A stretch of 64,000 nt of DNA from VMDJ01 sp038146785 (GCA_038146785.1 JAYQSI010000005.1:77960-141959); one strand, 5' to 3'. Shown: positions 43,198 through 53,593, counted from the stretch's first letter. Translations and numbers: made by a program. The notes: a model not told the origin generated them from the letters alone.

Positions 43198-46100
43198 ATG
43201 CCAAAACGTACAGACATAAAGAGCATTCTCATCATAGGCGCGGGACCGATTGTGATCGGACAGGCGTGTGAATTTGACTACTCCGGTGCCCAAGCGTGTA
43301 AAGCGTTACGCGAAGAAGGTTTCCGCGTGATCTTGGTGAACTCGAACCCTGCAACCATCATGACCGACCCCGATATGGCGGATGCGGTGTATATCGAGCC
43401 TATTACTTGGCGCACCGTTGCGGCGATTATCGAGAAAGAGCGTCCAGATGCTTTGTTGCCTACGATGGGTGGCCAAACGGCATTGAACTGCGCTTTGGAT
43501 CTCGATCGTGAAGGCGTGCTTGAGAAATTTAATGTCGAGATGATCGGCGCCAATAAGGATGCGATTGATAAAGCTGAAGACCGTGATCGTTTCCGTCAGG
43601 CAATGCTCAAGATCGGTTTGGATATGCCGCGTTCTGCGATTGCACACTCTTTAGAAGAGGCGCATCAGGTTCAAGCGACGATCGGTTTCCCAACCATTAT
43701 TCGTCCATCTTTCACCATGGGTGGATCTGGTGGCGGTATTGCTTACAACAAAGAAGAATTTGAAGAGATCTGTATTCGTGGCTTGGATCTATCGCCAACC
43801 AATGAGTTGTTGATTGAAGAGTCGATCGCGGGTTGGAAAGAGTACGAGATGGAGGTTGTGCGTGATCGTAACGACAACTGCATCATTGTTTGCTCGATTG
43901 AGAACTTTGACCCAATGGGTGTGCATACTGGCGACTCGATAACCGTCGCCCCTGCTCAAACATTGACCGATAAGGAATATCAAATCATGCGTGATGCCTC
44001 TTTGGCGGTATTGCGCGAGATTGGTGTCGATACCGGTGGTTCAAATGTGCAGTTCTCAATAAACCCTGAGAACGGACGCATGATCATCATTGAGATGAAT
44101 CCACGCGTATCTCGTTCTTCTGCGTTGGCTTCAAAAGCAACCGGCTTCCCGATTGCGAAGGTGGCGGCAAAGTTGGCAGTTGGTTACACCTTGGATGAGT
44201 TGAGTAATGACATTACCGGTGGTGTAACGCCAGCATCATTCGAGCCATCCATCGACTATGTCGTGACCAAGGTTCCACGCTTTGCGTTTGAAAAATTCCC
44301 ACAAGCGGATGCGCGCCTAACAACCCAGATGAAATCAGTGGGCGAGGTAATGGCAATCGGTCGTACCTTCCAAGAATCAATGCAAAAAGCGTTGCGTGGT
44401 CTTGAGACGGGTAAGAATGGTTTTGACTCAATGGTTAAGACTACCGGTGAGGCGGCGCTTAAGAAGATTAAGAATGAGATTCGTCAGCCAAGTGCAGACC
44501 GTCTTTGGTATGTCGGCGATGCTTTCCGCATTGGCATGTCACTCGAAGAGGTCTTTGAGATCACTAAGATCGATCCATGGTTCTTGGTGCAAATTGAAGA
44601 CCTGATTAAAGAAGAGAAAGCGGTTAGCGAGAATGGTCTTGCAGCGATTGATGCTGACCGTATGTATCGTTTGAAGCGTAAAGGTTTCTCTGATGCACGT
44701 TTGGCTGATTTGTTGAACATCAAAGAGGCTGAGTTGCGCGCTAAGCGTCATGAGCTAGGTGTTCGACCTGTTTATAAACGTGTTGATACCTGTGCGGCTG
44801 AATTTGCTTCAGATACGGCCTATATGTACTCAACTTATGAAGAAGAGTGTGAGTCTGAGCCAACCAATCGAGACAAGATTATGGTGTTAGGCGGCGGTCC
44901 TAACCGGATTGGTCAGGGTATTGAGTTTGACTACTGTTGTTGTCACGCGGCATTTGCGATGCGTGACGATGGTTACGAAACCATCATGGTGAACTGTAAC
45001 CCAGAGACAGTATCAACTGACTACGACACATCAGACCGTTTGTACTTTGAGCCGCTGACGCTCGAAGACGTGCTTGAGATCATCCATAAAGAACAGCCGA
45101 AAGGCATCATTGTTCAGTATGGTGGTCAGACGCCATTGAAGCTTGCTGAAGAATTAGAAGCTGCAGGTGCGCCAATCATTGGTACCTCGCCAGATTCAAT
45201 CGACTTGGCAGAAGACCGTGAGCGTTTCCAAAAGCTGGTTGATGACTTAGGTCTTAAGCAGCCACCTAACCGTACAGCGACCGCTGAAGATCAGGCGGTT
45301 AAGCTTGCTGAAGAAATTGGTTATCCATTAGTGGTACGTCCATCGTATGTATTGGGCGGCCGCGCTATGGAGATTGTTCACGATAACGAAGATTTAGAAC
45401 GTTACATGCGTGAAGCGGTTAGCGTGTCGAATGATTCGCCTGTGCTACTGGATCGTTTCTTAGATGATGCAATCGAAGTGGATATCGATGCGATTTGTGA
45501 CGGCAAAGATGTTTTGATCGGCGGCATCATGGAGCATATCGAGCAAGCGGGTGTGCACTCTGGTGACTCGGCGTGTTCATTGCCGCCTTACACGCTTGAA
45601 CCAAGAAGTTCAGGATCGCATGCGTGAACAAATCAAGGCGCTAGCGCATGGCTTGAATGTTGTTGGTTTGATGAATACGCAGTTTGCCATTAAGGATGAT
45701 GATATTTATCTGCTTGAGGTGAACCCTCGCGCATCTCGTACGGTTCCGTTTGTTTCTAAAGCGACGGGTCGTCCTTTGGCAAAGATTGCTGCGCGTTGTA
45801 TGGCAGGTAAGTCGTTAGCTGAGCAGGGCGAGTTAGAGGAAATCATTCCTAAGCACTATTACGTTAAGGAAGCGGTATTCCCATTCAATAAATTCCCAGG
45901 CATCGATACCATCTTGGGTCCTGAGATGAAGTCGACTGGTGAAGTGATGGGTGTTGCACCCACTTTCGGTGCAGCCTTTGCAAAAGGCTTAGAAGGTGGC
46001 AGTCAGTGTTTGCCGCGTTCAGGCAAGGCATTGATTTCTGTTCGCGAGCTGGATCGTCAGCGTGCTGTTCAGGTGGCTAAGGATCTTAAAGAACTTGGTT

Positions 46101-46408
46101 TTGAGATTGCAGCAACCCGTGGTACTGCGCGCGAAATTAAAGCAGCGGGTATTGAGTGTGAGATCGTCAACAAGGTAGCGGAAGGTCGTCCACATGTTGT
46201 CGATATGATTAAGAACAATGAGTTCTCTATCATCATGAACACCACTGAAGGTAAGCAGGCGATTCTCGATTCACGTTCTATTCGTGCCTCTGCTTCACAA
46301 CACAAAGTCAGTTACTTCACTACAATCAATGGTGCAGAAGCCGCGGTGATGGCGCTGCGTCACCCTGATGAAGTCACTGTTAATAGTCTGCGTTCGCTGC
46401 AGTCATAA
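43198..46408 (+). pseudogene. carB: Carbamoyl-phosphate synthase large subunit, single frameshift
   Basis: Both halves of CarB are present: an N-terminal ATP-grasp (SILIIGAGPIVIGQACEFDY), an oligomerisation part, a second ATP-grasp (KIMVLGGGPNRIGQGIEFDY) and the MGS-like allosteric domain (to 46408). At 45598 one extra G follows PPYTL; deleting it gives PPYTLNQEVQDRMREQ, which matches the family, and a protein of 1069 residues. As read, translation ends at 45627 in the middle of the second ATP-grasp. The rest of the 3.2 kb is clean. This is a sequencing error or a recent mutation that would cause arginine and pyrimidine auxotrophy. ATG 43198 is the family start. Confidence 0.9.
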
Positions 46409-46419
46409 AGGAATAAGCC

Positions 46420-46896
46420 ATGGATAAGCATCCAATGACACTCGCTGGTGCGGAAAAACTTCGTGCTGAGTTAAGTGAGCTAAAACAAGTTAAACGCCCC
46501 GCAGTGATCGCTGCGATTTCTGAAGCGCGCGAGCACGGCGACTTGAAAGAAAACGCTGAATATCATGCAGCGCGTGAACAGCAAGGTTTTATCGAAGGCC
46601 GCATTAAAGATATCGAAGCAAAGTTATCGCACGCGCAAATCATTGATGTCACCACGCTAAATGCCAATGGCAAAGTTGTGTTCGGCTCAACGGTCGTTTT
46701 GTTGGATATCAATACAGACGAAGAAAAGACCTATCAGATCGTTGGCGTTGATGAGGCGGATATCAAGATCAATAAGATTTCAGTCTCTTCACCTGTTGCC
46801 CGTGCTTTGATTGGCAAAGAAGAGGGTGATGAGGTTGTCATGGAAGTGCCAGGCGGCACCCATGAGTTCGAGATTTTGGAAGTTCGTTACGTTTAG
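46420..46896 (+). CDS. greA: Transcription elongation factor GreA
   Basis: A 158-residue factor that rescues backtracked RNA polymerase by stimulating transcript cleavage. The N-terminal coiled coil carries REHGDLKENAEYHAAREQQG with the catalytic acidic tip, and the C-terminal FKBP-like domain follows. It lies 11 bp after carB, as in many gammaproteobacteria, and converges on yhbY with a 3-bp gap. Confidence 0.97.
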   Translation: MDKHPMTLAGAEKLRAELSELKQVKRPAVIAAISEAREHGDLKENAEYHAAREQQGFIEGRIKDIEAKLSHAQIIDVTTLNANGKVVFGSTVVLLDINTDEEKTYQIVGVDEADIKINKISVSSPVARALIGKEEGDEVVMEVPGGTHEFEILEVRYV

Positions 46897-46899
46897 GCT

Positions 46900-47196
46900 T
46901 TAGGCTGAAGGTAGCGCTACTTTTGGCTTCTTAGTGTTGCGACGGAAAAGAATCGCTATCTGCCCAATGTGTTGAATCAGCTCAGCGCCAGTGCTTTCCG
47001 TGATCTTAGCGATAGTGTCTAAGCGCTCTTCCTTCTCGGCAGCAATTTTGACTTTGATCAGCTCGTGAGTGTCTAACGCGAGTGTAATTTCATCCATCAC
47101 ACTATCTCTCAGGCCGTGCTGACCTACCCAAACGACAGGTTTGAGGTGATGCGCAAGGCTGCGTAGATGGCGGGTTTGGGCGTTAGACAGTGGCAT
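46900..47196 (-). CDS. yhbY: YhbY-family RNA-binding protein (CRM domain)
   Basis: A 98-residue single CRM domain with the GxxG-type loop in VVWVGQHGLRDSVMDEI, which binds pre-50S ribosomal particles. ATG 47196 (MPLSNAQTRHLRSLAHHLKP) is the family start; the frame is open another 37 codons upstream. It is divergent from rlmE with a 109-bp gap. Confidence 0.93.
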   Translation of the reverse strand: MPLSNAQTRHLRSLAHHLKPVVWVGQHGLRDSVMDEITLALDTHELIKVKIAAEKEERLDTIAKITESTGAELIQHIGQIAILFRRNTKKPKVALPSA

Positions 47197-47305
47197 TGAT
47201 TCGGCCTTGGTGTAAAAAGGCGCGTAATATAACGATTTGTAGGCATCGTTGATAGCAAAATTGCGATTAACGCTGTGATTTTTAAATAAAAAATGATTTT
47301 TCAGC

Positions 47306-47926
47306 ATGGCTAGATCAAAAAGTAGTCACCAGTGGATGCAGCGTCATGTGAATGACGAGTATGTGAAGCGTTCCCAAAAGGACGGTTATCGGTCTCGTGC
47401 GGCTTATAAGCTGCTGGAGTTGCAAGAGCGCGACAAAATGATCAAGCCAGGTCAGGTTATTGTGGATTTAGGCGCTGCGCCGGGCGGTTGGCTCCAGGTG
47501 GCGAAAAACCTAGTCGGCGAAAAAGGTGTCGTGATCGGCCTTGATTTGCTTGAGATCACGCCGATTCATGATGTTCCCTTCATTCAGGGTGATTTCCGTG
47601 AGGAAGAGGTGCTCAACCAGCTATTAGATGTGCTTGATGGCCGGCAGGTAGACCTTGTTATTTCGGATATGGCCCCCAATGTAAGTGGTATGACTGCTGT
47701 AGATCAGCCTCGGGCTATGTATCTGTGCGAACTTGCTCTCGATTTTTGTCGACAGGTGCTTCGTCCGGGTGGTGGATATGTCACCAAGGTTTTCCAGGGG
47801 GAGGGCTTTGATGAGTATTTTCGTGATGTAAAACAAAGCTTTGGCAAGCTTGTGACACGAAAGCCTAAGGCATCTCGCCCTAAAAGCCGTGAGGTTTATT
47901 TGGTAGCAGGGAACTTTAAAGCGTAG
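47306..47926 (+). CDS. rlmE: 23S rRNA (uridine-2'-O-)-methyltransferase RlmE
   Basis: A 206-residue heat-shock methyltransferase (FtsJ) that modifies U2552 in the 23S A loop. The SAM motif is VDLGAAPGGW, and the K-D-K-E tetrad can be placed in YRSRAAYKL, LVISDMAPN, VTKVFQGEG and SREVYLVA. ftsH follows after 60 bp, the classic pairing. Confidence 0.97.
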   Translation: MARSKSSHQWMQRHVNDEYVKRSQKDGYRSRAAYKLLELQERDKMIKPGQVIVDLGAAPGGWLQVAKNLVGEKGVVIGLDLLEITPIHDVPFIQGDFREEEVLNQLLDVLDGRQVDLVISDMAPNVSGMTAVDQPRAMYLCELALDFCRQVLRPGGGYVTKVFQGEGFDEYFRDVKQSFGKLVTRKPKASRPKSREVYLVAGNFKA

Positions 47927-47986
47927 TAGCTTACGATTATTAGAAGGAAAAGCCGCCCAGTGGTAGAGGTGGCAGAGGAAAAGCTT

Positions 47987-49924
47987 GTGAATGACATGAC
48001 AAAAAATATCGTACTTTGGGTGATCATCGCGGTCGTTCTGATGACGGTATTCAATAGCTTCAATTCACCTCGTTCGAACATGCCTGAGTTGTCATATTCG
48101 AAGTTTGTTGAGGAAGTTAAGTCAAACAACGTTAAGGATGTGACGCTGACCGAAATGGGTCGCTCGACCATCATTACCGGTTCGACATATTCAGGTGCGC
48201 GTTTCGAAACGACAGCGCCGCATGACATTTGGTTGGTCAGTGACCTGCTGAAAAACAATGTCGAGTTCAAAGTTAAAAAGCCAGAAGAGCCATCGGTTCT
48301 GTGGCAGATCCTGATTAACTGGTTCCCACTCTTTGTATTGATTGCACTCTGGATCTTCTTTATGCGCCAGATGCAAGGTGGCGGCGGCGGTCGCGGCGCT
48401 ATGTCTTTTGGTAAAAGTAAGGCGCGCATGCTGACCGAAGATCAAGTGAAGGTTAACTTTGCTGACGTTGCTGGCTGTGAAGAAGCCAAAGAAGAAGTTA
48501 AAGAGCTGGTCGACTTCTTAAAGGACCCAAGCAAGTTCCAAAAACTGGGCGGCAAGATTCCAAAAGGTGTCTTGATGGTTGGCCCTCCAGGTACAGGTAA
48601 AACCCTTTTGGCGCGTGCGATTGCCGGCGAAGCCAAGGTGCCTTTCTTCACCATTTCAGGCTCTGATTTTGTTGAAATGTTTGTAGGTGTCGGTGCATCT
48701 CGTGTTCGCGATATGTTCGAACAAGCTAAAAAGCATGCTCCATGCATTATCTTCATCGACGAGATCGATGCAGTCGGTCGTCATCGTGGCGCAGGTCTAG
48801 GTGGTGGTCACGATGAGCGTGAGCAGACCTTGAACCAATTGCTGGTTGAGATGGATGGTTTCGAAGGCAACGAAGGCGTCATCGTGATTGCGGCAACTAA
48901 CCGCCCAGACGTACTTGACCCTGCGTTGTTGCGCCCTGGTCGTTTTGACCGTCAGGTGGTTGTTGGCTTGCCAGACATCTTGGGTCGCGAACAAATCCTG
49001 AAAGTGCATTTGCGTAAAGTGCCAATGGCAGATGATGTGAATGCATCGGTTATTGCGCGCGGTACGCCAGGTTTCTCTGGTGCTGATCTTGCGAACTTGG
49101 TTAACGAGGCGGCGTTGTTCGCTGCTCGTGCGGACAAGCGCTTGGTCGACATGGATGACATGGAGAAAGCCAAAGACAAAATCATGATGGGTGCTGAGCG
49201 CCGATCAATGGCAATGAAAGAGGACGAGAAGCGTTTAACGGCTTATCACGAAGCAGGTCACGCGATCGTTGGTTTGAAAGTGCCATCACATGATCCAGTT
49301 TACAAAGTGTCGATCATTCCTCGTGGCCGTGCTTTAGGTGTGACTATGTTCTTGCCAGAAGAAGATCGTTATAGCCATAGCAAAGAGCATCTTGAGAGTC
49401 AGATCTCTAGTTTGTTTGGTGGTCGTATTGCTGAGGCCATTATCTTCGGTGATAACTCGGTGACGACGGGTGCTTCTAACGACATCATGCGTGCGACTGA
49501 CATTGCACGAAACATGGTAACTAAATGGGGTCTTTCAGATCGCATGGGTCCATTGGCGTATGGTGAAGATGAAGGCGAAGTTTTCTTAGGTCGTTCTGTG
49601 ACACAGCACAAAGCCATGTCGGATGACACAGCACATGCGATAGATGAAGAGATCCGTTCGCTGATTGATAACAACTACGATCGTGCAGAAGCTATCTTGA
49701 AAGACAACATGGATAAGCTGCATGCAATGGCAGATGCCTTGATGAAGTTTGAGACCATTGATAGCGAGCAGATTGCCGACATTATGGAAGGTCGTGATCC
49801 TCGTCCGCCAACAGGTTGGGGTGATGATTCAGGTGATACCCCTGGCGGTAATGCGCCATCAGCTAAAGCGAAAGAGGATGACAAAGCAGAAAAGCCAATT
49901 GGTGGTCCTGCAGGTCAGCATTAA
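47987..49924 (+). CDS. ftsH: ATP-dependent zinc metalloprotease FtsH
   Basis: A 645-residue membrane-anchored AAA+ protease for misfolded membrane proteins and regulators. It has a first transmembrane helix (IVLWVIIAVVLMTVF), a periplasmic domain, a second helix (WFPLFVLIALWIFFM), an AAA domain with Walker A GPPGTGKTLLARA, Walker B IIFIDEIDAVG and SRH, and the protease domain with HEAGH zinc motif. GTG 47987 (MNDMTKNIVLW) is chosen because relatives begin MNDMAKN and AGAGGA lies upstream; GTG 47960 is less likely. Confidence 0.96.
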   Translation: MNDMTKNIVLWVIIAVVLMTVFNSFNSPRSNMPELSYSKFVEEVKSNNVKDVTLTEMGRSTIITGSTYSGARFETTAPHDIWLVSDLLKNNVEFKVKKPEEPSVLWQILINWFPLFVLIALWIFFMRQMQGGGGGRGAMSFGKSKARMLTEDQVKVNFADVAGCEEAKEEVKELVDFLKDPSKFQKLGGKIPKGVLMVGPPGTGKTLLARAIAGEAKVPFFTISGSDFVEMFVGVGASRVRDMFEQAKKHAPCIIFIDEIDAVGRHRGAGLGGGHDEREQTLNQLLVEMDGFEGNEGVIVIAATNRPDVLDPALLRPGRFDRQVVVGLPDILGREQILKVHLRKVPMADDVNASVIARGTPGFSGADLANLVNEAALFAARADKRLVDMDDMEKAKDKIMMGAERRSMAMKEDEKRLTAYHEAGHAIVGLKVPSHDPVYKVSIIPRGRALGVTMFLPEEDRYSHSKEHLESQISSLFGGRIAEAIIFGDNSVTTGASNDIMRATDIARNMVTKWGLSDRMGPLAYGEDEGEVFLGRSVTQHKAMSDDTAHAIDEEIRSLIDNNYDRAEAILKDNMDKLHAMADALMKFETIDSEQIADIMEGRDPRPPTGWGDDSGDTPGGNAPSAKAKEDDKAEKPIGGPAGQH

Positions 49925-49947
49925 TCATTCGCTTGATGTAACGTAAG

Positions 49948-49974
49948 AACCGGGAGCTTGCTCCCGGTTTTTTT
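49948..49974 (+). terminator. Intrinsic terminator after ftsH
   Basis: The stem AACCGGGAG with CTCCCGGTT is followed by seven T, 14 bp before the folP start. Some read-through to folP is likely because no strong promoter is visible in the gap. Confidence 0.88.
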
Positions 49975-49988
49975 ATGGACAGGTTTAA

Positions 49989-50798
49989 ATGGCAACGATT
50001 GATCTTTCTCAAGCACAGGTGATGGGCATCTTGAATGTCACGCCTGACTCTTTCTCGGATGGCGGTCGATTCACGGTACTTGATGATGCACTGCGTCAAG
50101 TGGACATGATGCAGAGAGAAGGCGCGACACTGGTTGATGTTGGTGGCGAATCTACTCGCCCGGGTGCTCAAGCAGTCTCTGAGCAAGATGAGCTCGATAG
50201 AGTAATTCCTGTGGTCGCTGCGATTCGCGAGCGATTTGAGATTGGCATTTCTGTGGATACCAGTAAGACGGAAGTGATGCGTCAGGCAGTGGCTGCTGGG
50301 GCGTCGATGATCAATGACGTGAATGCCTTACGCGCTGAGGGTGCCATGTCGCTTATGGCTGGAATGAATGTGCCAGTGTGTTTGATGCACATGCAGGGTG
50401 AGCCAAGAACCATGCAAGCCGATCCTCAGTATTCTGATGTTGTGGCCGATGTTGAGCGCTTTCTGCTCAATCAAGCGCAGATATTGCTTGATGCTGGGGT
50501 CGCAAAATCACAGATTTGTATTGATCCAGGGTTTGGCTTTGGAAAGACGCTTGAACACAATCTGGCATTGTTTAATGCCATTCCGCGCCTCGCGGCACAT
50601 GGCTTTGCGGTGCTTGTCGGTGTATCGCGCAAATCGATGTTAGGCCAGATTACGGGTCGCGAGACATCAGAGAGAATGCCGGGTAGTGTTGCTGCTGCGT
50701 TGCTTGCCTGGGAAAAAGGGGCGAAAATACTCAGAGTTCATGACGTAGCCGAAACAATCGATGCGTTGAAACTATGGAAGGCAATTAATAACCAATAA
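49989..50798 (+). CDS. folP: Dihydropteroate synthase
   Basis: A 269-residue folate enzyme that joins p-aminobenzoate to the pterin pyrophosphate; the target of sulfonamides. Motifs are VMGILNVTPDSFSDGG, DVGGESTRPGA, SVDTSKTEVM, MHMQGEPRTM and DPGFGFGK. glmM follows after 13 bp. Family-standard length. Confidence 0.96.
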   Translation: MATIDLSQAQVMGILNVTPDSFSDGGRFTVLDDALRQVDMMQREGATLVDVGGESTRPGAQAVSEQDELDRVIPVVAAIRERFEIGISVDTSKTEVMRQAVAAGASMINDVNALRAEGAMSLMAGMNVPVCLMHMQGEPRTMQADPQYSDVVADVERFLLNQAQILLDAGVAKSQICIDPGFGFGKTLEHNLALFNAIPRLAAHGFAVLVGVSRKSMLGQITGRETSERMPGSVAAALLAWEKGAKILRVHDVAETIDALKLWKAINNQ

Positions 50799-50811
50799 CA
50801 AGGATGCAAAG

Positions 50812-52152
50812 ATGAGTCGCAAATATTTTGGAACAGATGGTGTACGTGGTCGTGTTGGTGATGCGGTCATCAATCCTGAGTTTGTCTTAAAGCTCGGTTG
50901 GGCTGCCGGCAAAGTGCTTGGTGGTGAGTCCGGCGGTAAAGTGCTGATCGGTAAAGACACCCGTATCTCCGGTTATATGTTTGAGTCAGCGCTTGAAGCA
51001 GGACTATCTGCTGCAGGCTTAGATGTGCGACTCCTTGGTCCAATGCCAACCCCTGCAATTGCGTATCTGACAAGAACTTTGCGAGCCAGTGCGGGCATTG
51101 TGATCAGCGCATCACACAATCCTTATTACGATAACGGCATCAAGTTTTTCTCAGCCGGTGGCGAGAAGCTCCCGGATGAAGTTGAGCTTGAGATAGAAGC
51201 GATGTTGGACCAACCAATGACAACGGTTGCGTCAGAGGCGCTCGGTAAAGTTAAGCGTATTGAAGATGCGCGAGGCCGTTATATTGAATTTTGTAAATCG
51301 ACCATTCCTTCGCGCCTTTCTTTAAAAGGTCTGCGTGTAGTGGTGGATTGCGCAAATGGTGCGACGTACCACATTGCTCCAGATGTATTCCGTGAGCTCG
51401 GTGCTGATGTGATTGCTGTTGGTAATGAACCCGACGGTTTAAATATCAATGAAGGTGTTGGCGCGACGCATCCTGAGAATTTGGCAGCGGTTGTTAAAGA
51501 GCTTCGTGCAGATATTGGCATCTCATTGGATGGCGATGGTGACCGCTTGGTTATGGTTGATGCTGACGGTGAGATTCGTGATGGCGACGAGGTGCTTTAT
51601 GTTCTCGCGTTGTCTCGCCTAAGTAGCAATGCCATGCGTGGAGATGTGGTCGGTACCTTGATGACCAATCTCGGTCTTGAGGTCGCACTTAAAGAAAAGG
51701 GTATCGGTCTGTCCCGTGTGAATGTTGGTGACCGGTATATCCTCGAAAAATTACTCAAAGAAGATTGGGTGATCGGCGGTGAGCCGTCAGGTCACATTAT
51801 CTGTTTAGATCGCACCACAACCGGCGATGGCATTGTGTCTGCTCTTCAGGTGCTGGCGGAAATGAATAAAACTGGCAAAAGCTTGGCTGAGCTGTGCTCG
51901 GGCATGACCAAATATCCGCAGGTTCTGATTAACGTTAAATTGGGCGACGCTGTTGCGAAAGAGATCATGCAAAAGCCTCAGGTAACCGAAGCCGTTGCGG
52001 CGGTAGAGGCTGAAATGGGTGACAGTGGTCGAGTGCTTTTGCGCCCATCAGGTACTGAGCCGCTTATTCGCGTGATGGTTGAAGGATCTGATGCTGATCA
52101 GGTGCAGCGCAAAGCGGAGCAAATTGCCGACGCGGTGCGTTCTACGCTCTAA
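50812..52152 (+). CDS. glmM: Phosphoglucosamine mutase
   Basis: A 446-residue enzyme that converts glucosamine-6-phosphate to glucosamine-1-phosphate for UDP-GlcNAc. The phospho-serine is S101 in ISASHNPYYDNGIKFF, the Mg2+ loop is LDGDGDRLV, and the phosphate-binding RPSGTEPLIRVMVEG is near the end. An SD (AAGGA) precedes the ATG. Confidence 0.97.
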   Translation: MSRKYFGTDGVRGRVGDAVINPEFVLKLGWAAGKVLGGESGGKVLIGKDTRISGYMFESALEAGLSAAGLDVRLLGPMPTPAIAYLTRTLRASAGIVISASHNPYYDNGIKFFSAGGEKLPDEVELEIEAMLDQPMTTVASEALGKVKRIEDARGRYIEFCKSTIPSRLSLKGLRVVVDCANGATYHIAPDVFRELGADVIAVGNEPDGLNINEGVGATHPENLAAVVKELRADIGISLDGDGDRLVMVDADGEIRDGDEVLYVLALSRLSSNAMRGDVVGTLMTNLGLEVALKEKGIGLSRVNVGDRYILEKLLKEDWVIGGEPSGHIICLDRTTTGDGIVSALQVLAEMNKTGKSLAELCSGMTKYPQVLINVKLGDAVAKEIMQKPQVTEAVAAVEAEMGDSGRVLLRPSGTEPLIRVMVEGSDADQVQRKAEQIADAVRSTL

Positions 52153-52182
52153 ATCCCACCCTGTAAAACGCGGCTAAATGCG

Positions 52183-52211
52183 TTGATTTTAAAGGCTTGT
52201 GCCGGTAAAGT
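52183..52211 (+). promoter_or_regulatory. Promoter upstream of tpiA
   Basis: TTGATT (52183-52188), a 17-bp spacer and TAAAGT (52206-52211) lie 46 bp before the tpiA start. Confidence 0.5.
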
Positions 52212-52257
52212 ACGCCGCCTTGTAATGTGCTCAGAATAAAAGAGAAGTAGGTAAAAG

Positions 52258-53013
52258 ATGCGTCAACCTTTAGTCGCCGGTAACTGGAAAATGAATGGCT
52301 CTCGTGACAGCGTAAAAGCGTTGTTGGATGGTCTTAAAGCAGGTATTTCAACGGTTACTACTGCTGAGGTTGCGGTTTGTTGCCCACATGCTTATTTGGC
52401 TGATGTGCAGGCTTCACTGAGTGGCTCTGCGATTGCGTGGGGTGGTCAGGATGTCTCGATTCATGACTCTGGTGCCTACACCGGTGAAACAGCGGGCTCA
52501 ATGCTGACTGACTTCGGTGCAAAGTTCGTGATCATTGGTCACTCTGAGCGTCGTCAGTATCACGGCGAGACCGATCAGCAAGTGGCGGAGAAATTCTCAG
52601 CTGCGCGTAAAAACGGTTTGATTCCTTTGTTCTGCATTGGTGAGACATTGGAAGAGCGCGAAGGTGGTGTGATGGAGCAGGTGATTGCGCGTCAAGTTGA
52701 TGCGGTAATCGAGCACTGTGGTATCGCAATGCTGGGCGAAGGCGTTATTGCGTATGAGCCTGTTTGGGCGATTGGTACTGGTGTGACTGCGTCTCCAGAG
52801 CAAGCGCAAGAAGTGCATGCGTTTATTCGTGCACGTATTGCTGAAAAAGATGCGACTGTCGCTGAAAAGATTCAGATTCTTTACGGTGGCAGCATGAACC
52901 CTGCGAATGCTGCTGAGTTGATGGCTCAAGCGGATATCGACGGTGGTTTGATTGGTGGTGCTTCATTGAAGCCCGATGATTTCTTGGCGGTATGCACAGC
53001 GGCTAACCGTTAA
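52258..53013 (+). CDS. tpiA: Triosephosphate isomerase
   Basis: A 251-residue glycolytic enzyme that interconverts DHAP and G3P. Catalytic K11 is in GNWKMNGS, H95 in IIGHSERR, and the Glu in AYEPVWAIGTG; the phosphate loop is YGGSMNPANA. secG follows after 19 bp. Confidence 0.97.
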   Translation: MRQPLVAGNWKMNGSRDSVKALLDGLKAGISTVTTAEVAVCCPHAYLADVQASLSGSAIAWGGQDVSIHDSGAYTGETAGSMLTDFGAKFVIIGHSERRQYHGETDQQVAEKFSAARKNGLIPLFCIGETLEEREGGVMEQVIARQVDAVIEHCGIAMLGEGVIAYEPVWAIGTGVTASPEQAQEVHAFIRARIAEKDATVAEKIQILYGGSMNPANAAELMAQADIDGGLIGGASLKPDDFLAVCTAANR

Positions 53014-53032
53014 GCAAAACGAAGATTAGGTT

Positions 53033-53401
53033 ATGGAAACAGTACTTGTTGTTGTTCATTTGTTTTTAGCGATCGGCCTTGTTGGCTTGATCCTTATTCA
53101 GCACGGTAAGGGTGCGGATATGGGTGCAGCATTTGGTGCTGGCGGCGCTGGAAGTGTTTTTGGCTCATCGGGTGCGGGTAACTTCCTGTCACGTACGACG
53201 GGCGTATTAGCGATTGCTTTTTTCATTACAAGTTTGGCTTTGGCTTACTTTGCGATGAATACCAGCGATAAAGGCTCAGTGATGGCAAATGCTGCTGTTG
53301 AGCAACCGGTTGCGGCTCAGCCTGCGCAAACTGATTTGCCAGTGATCCCTGAAGCTGCAGCGCCGAAGAACGACGGATCGGACGTACCGACTGTTAAATA
53401 A
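53033..53401 (+). CDS. secG: Protein translocase subunit SecG
   Basis: A 122-residue inner-membrane subunit that assists SecYEG. Two membrane segments (VVVHLFLAIGLVGLILIQHG, then VLAIAFFITSLALAYFA) flank the conserved GKGADMGAAFGAGGAGSVFG. A Pro/Ala-rich tail is typical. The tRNA-Leu gene begins 6 bp after the stop and is probably cut from the same transcript. Confidence 0.95.
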   Translation: METVLVVVHLFLAIGLVGLILIQHGKGADMGAAFGAGGAGSVFGSSGAGNFLSRTTGVLAIAFFITSLALAYFAMNTSDKGSVMANAAVEQPVAAQPAQTDLPVIPEAAAPKNDGSDVPTVK

Positions 53402-53407
53402 GAGTTA

Positions 53408-53492
53408 GCCCAAGTGGTGGAATTGGTAGACACGCCATCTTGAGGGGGTGGTAGCTTAGGCTGTGCCGGTTCAAGTCCGGCCTTGGGCACCA
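53408..53492 (+). tRNA. tRNA-Leu(GAG)
   Basis: A full class-II tRNA: acceptor GCCCAAG/CTTGGGC, anticodon stem CCATC/GGTGG with loop TTGAGGG (anticodon GAG), a long variable arm, T arm GCCGGTTCAAGTCCGGC and an encoded CCA. It has the usual position between secG and nuoA. Confidence 0.97.
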
Positions 53493-53496
53493 ATTC

Positions 53497-53533
53497 AAAA
53501 CGGTATCGATAGAAATGTTGATACCGTTTTTTT
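53497..53533 (+). terminator. Intrinsic terminator after tRNA-Leu(GAG)
   Basis: The stem AAAACGGTATC with GATACCGTTTT has a 12-nt loop and is followed by more T. It separates tpiA-secG-tRNA from the nuo operon. Confidence 0.88.
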
Positions 53534-53593
53534 ATGCCCAGAAAAAATAATAAATTGACCTATAAAATCAATAGCTTGTAGGGGGCGCTTGAT

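Noticed and set aside
45592..45602. Programmed +1 frameshift in carB resembling the prfB site
   Set aside because: A CUU codon is present, but there is no following stop codon and no SD-like stimulator just upstream, and no CarB is known to use recoding.
43198..46408. Natural two-gene split of carB, as in some thermophiles
   Set aside because: The break is inside the second ATP-grasp, about residue 800, and the frames join after removing one base. Natural splits fall between the two halves.
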